Source: Mycobacterium sp. PSTR-4-N
GTDB taxonomy: Bacteria > Actinomycetota > Actinomycetes > Mycobacteriales > Mycobacteriaceae
Assembly: GCF_022348085.1 (NCBI RefSeq)
Contig: NZ_JAKRFN010000002.1
Span: 186,001-250,000 of the forward strand
Length of the DNA stretch: 64,000 bases
Direction of reading: 5' to 3'
The notes below the pieces were generated by a model, which had not been told where the DNA came from, made no database searches, and was given only the letters and a program-made list of their open reading frames with translations. Below, piece after piece: positions 63,335 through 64,000 of this stretch (positions are counted from its first letter, which is position 1; every line of letters begins with the position of its first letter). The translations under genes were made by a program, and so were the position numbers.

Positions 63335-63407
63335 TACCCCCAACGGGATTCGAACCCGTGCTACCGCCGTGAAAGGGCGGCGTCCTAGGCCACTAGACGA
63401 TGGGGGC
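63335..63407 (-). tRNA. tRNA-Glu(TTC)
   Basis: 73 nt without encoded CCA. Acceptor GCCCCCA/TGGGGGT, anticodon loop CTTTCAC with TTC, T-loop TTCGAAT. First gene of the Glu-Asp-Phe transcript. Confidence 0.97.
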
Positions 63408-63460
63408 CAAGTCCGAATTCCTCCGGGGTACTCACAACCACGTTCGTTGGGAGCTTCGAT

Positions 63461-63490
63461 AGCTTAGGGTACCGACACCCGAATCCTCAA
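63461..63490 (-). promoter_or_regulatory. Candidate promoter of the tRNA-Glu-Asp-Phe cluster
   Basis: On the minus strand TTGAGG (63490-63485) and TAAGCT (63466-63461) are separated by 18 bp, a fair match to the housekeeping sigma consensus, 54 bp before tRNA-Glu. Confidence 0.5.
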
Positions 63491-63532
63491 ACGGCCACCC
63501 CCGCAGTATCCTTTTGCAGGCACGCACGCCAC

Positions 63533-63608
63533 GCCCCTATAGCTCAGTCGGTAGAGCTACGGACTTTTAATCCGCAGGTCCCAGGTTCGAGCCCTGGTGG
63601 GGGCACCA
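63533..63608 (+). tRNA. tRNA-Lys(TTT)
   Basis: 76 nt with encoded CCA. Acceptor GCCCCTA/TGGGGGC, anticodon loop CTTTTAA with TTT, T-loop TTCGAGC. Divergent from the other three tRNA genes. Confidence 0.97.
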
Positions 63609-63611
63609 CAT

Positions 63612-64000
63612 TCACAACGCGACCATCAGAACGGCCGCCACCAGCACGGCGAGCATCGCCGCCGCCCCCGCGAGGACCGCCACGACCCGCTGCGGCGCCC
63701 GACTCAATCCCTGCGCCGCACCGTCCAGACAGGCCCGCATCTGCTCGGCCGTCGCAAAGCGCCACCGCGGGTCCGGCGACATCGCGCGCTCCACGGTGGC
63801 CACCAACGCCGCATCGAGATCCGGCCGCAACACCGCCAGCGGCGTGACCGCTCCCGCCGCGATCGCATCGGCCAGCCCTGTCAGGGTCTCCTGCGGGTAG
63901 GCCCGGCGGCCGGTGAGCGCCTCGTAGGCCACCACGCCGAGCGCGTAGAGGTCGTCGCTGGGCGTCGCGGGACGGCCGGCGGCGCGGTCGGCCGGCATGT
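63612..64000 (-). CDS. Ser/Thr protein kinase, C-terminal part (5' end outside window)
   Basis: About 128 C-terminal residues; the frame is open to the window edge. The kinase C-lobe is recognisable: ATPSDDLYALGVVAYEALTG (subdomain IX, normally SDVYSLGVVLYEMLTG), RRAYPQETLTGLADAIAAG, then ATVERAMSPDPRWRFATAEQ (subdomain XI Arg). A single membrane segment (VVAVLAGAAAMLAVLVAAVL) ends the protein, with only a few residues outside and no sensor domain. Related to mycobacterial Pkn-type kinases but shorter at the C-terminus. The N-lobe and catalytic loop cannot be checked. Confidence 0.87.
   Translation of the reverse strand, partial: MPADRAAGRPATPSDDLYALGVVAYEALTGRRAYPQETLTGLADAIAAGAVTPLAVLRPDLDAALVATVERAMSPDPRWRFATAEQMRACLDGAAQGLSRAPQRVVAVLAGAAAMLAVLVAAVLMVAL

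Noticed and set aside
63111..63608. tRNA cluster as an integration site of a mobile element
   Set aside because: No integrase, no direct repeat of a tRNA 3' end and no phage or transposase gene is seen in the window.
1..64000. Insertion sequences or prophage
   Set aside because: No transposase, integrase, recombinase or phage structural gene could be recognised on either strand.

Overview
The window is high-GC actinobacterial DNA, almost certainly from a fast-growing environmental Mycobacterium (Mycolicibacterium). The main evidence is a conserved mycobacterial backbone, which reads here as the Rv0862c-like helicase-associated protein, XPB helicase, fadB-fadA, a dapC-like aminotransferase (Rv0858c-like) and two SRPBCC proteins (Rv0857/Rv0856-like). 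Other support comes from F420-type LLM oxidoreductases, a secreted chorismate mutase and a Lys/Glu/Asp/Phe tRNA cluster. Three blocks interrupt this backbone: a repeat-protein gene between the Rv0862c homologue and xpb, about 16 kb between xpb and fadB, and about 29 kb between fadA and the dapC homologue.

Bases 1-20 kb: the 3' end of the helicase-associated gene, a ~1035-residue exported repeat protein (minus), xpb, a small VOC protein, an exported Pro-rich protein, and a giant 4180-residue exported repeat protein (minus). The two repeat proteins are paralogues. They share an unusual N-terminal export region, an acidic linker, one common cadherin/Ig-like domain and then DxDS-type repeats. The giant gene holds about 17 highly similar ~372-bp units, including a 963-bp segment present twice with two mismatches.

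Bases 20-27.6 kb: an LLM oxidoreductase, a GlxA/AraC regulator, the fadA-fadB beta-oxidation operon, a 62-residue protein and a LuxR-type regulator.

Bases 27.8-34.1 kb: a urease operon in the unusual order urtA-like lipoprotein, ureAB (fused gamma+beta), ureC, ureG, ureD, ureE, ureF. It contains no urea ABC permease genes. A perfect 16-bp palindrome lies between it and the divergent luxR gene.

Bases 34.1-55 kb: catabolic modules. An OYE-type ene-reductase and a DUF5996 protein come first. Next is a fused E1 plus E2 2-oxoacid dehydrogenase pair, divergent from VOC-GntR-aldehyde dehydrogenase-CMD. After that comes a LivKHMGF-type ABC transporter operon (with fused LivM-LivG) carrying a hydroxyisobutyrate-dehydrogenase-like enzyme and an M24 creatinase/peptidase-like enzyme. 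Divergent from this operon are an aldehyde dehydrogenase and an MFS transporter. A LacI-type regulator is followed by a cytosolic solute-binding-like protein. Copies of the palindrome TGCAATCGATTGCA in the divergent promoter and beside the lacI gene tie this last module together.

Bases 55-64 kb: the backbone resumes with the aminotransferase, SRPBCC proteins, a CDF transporter, a UBP zinc-finger protein, a phytoene-desaturase-like oxidoreductase with its TetR regulator and operator, an MBL-fold protein, TetR, secreted chorismate mutase, four tRNAs and the 3' end of a Ser/Thr protein kinase gene.
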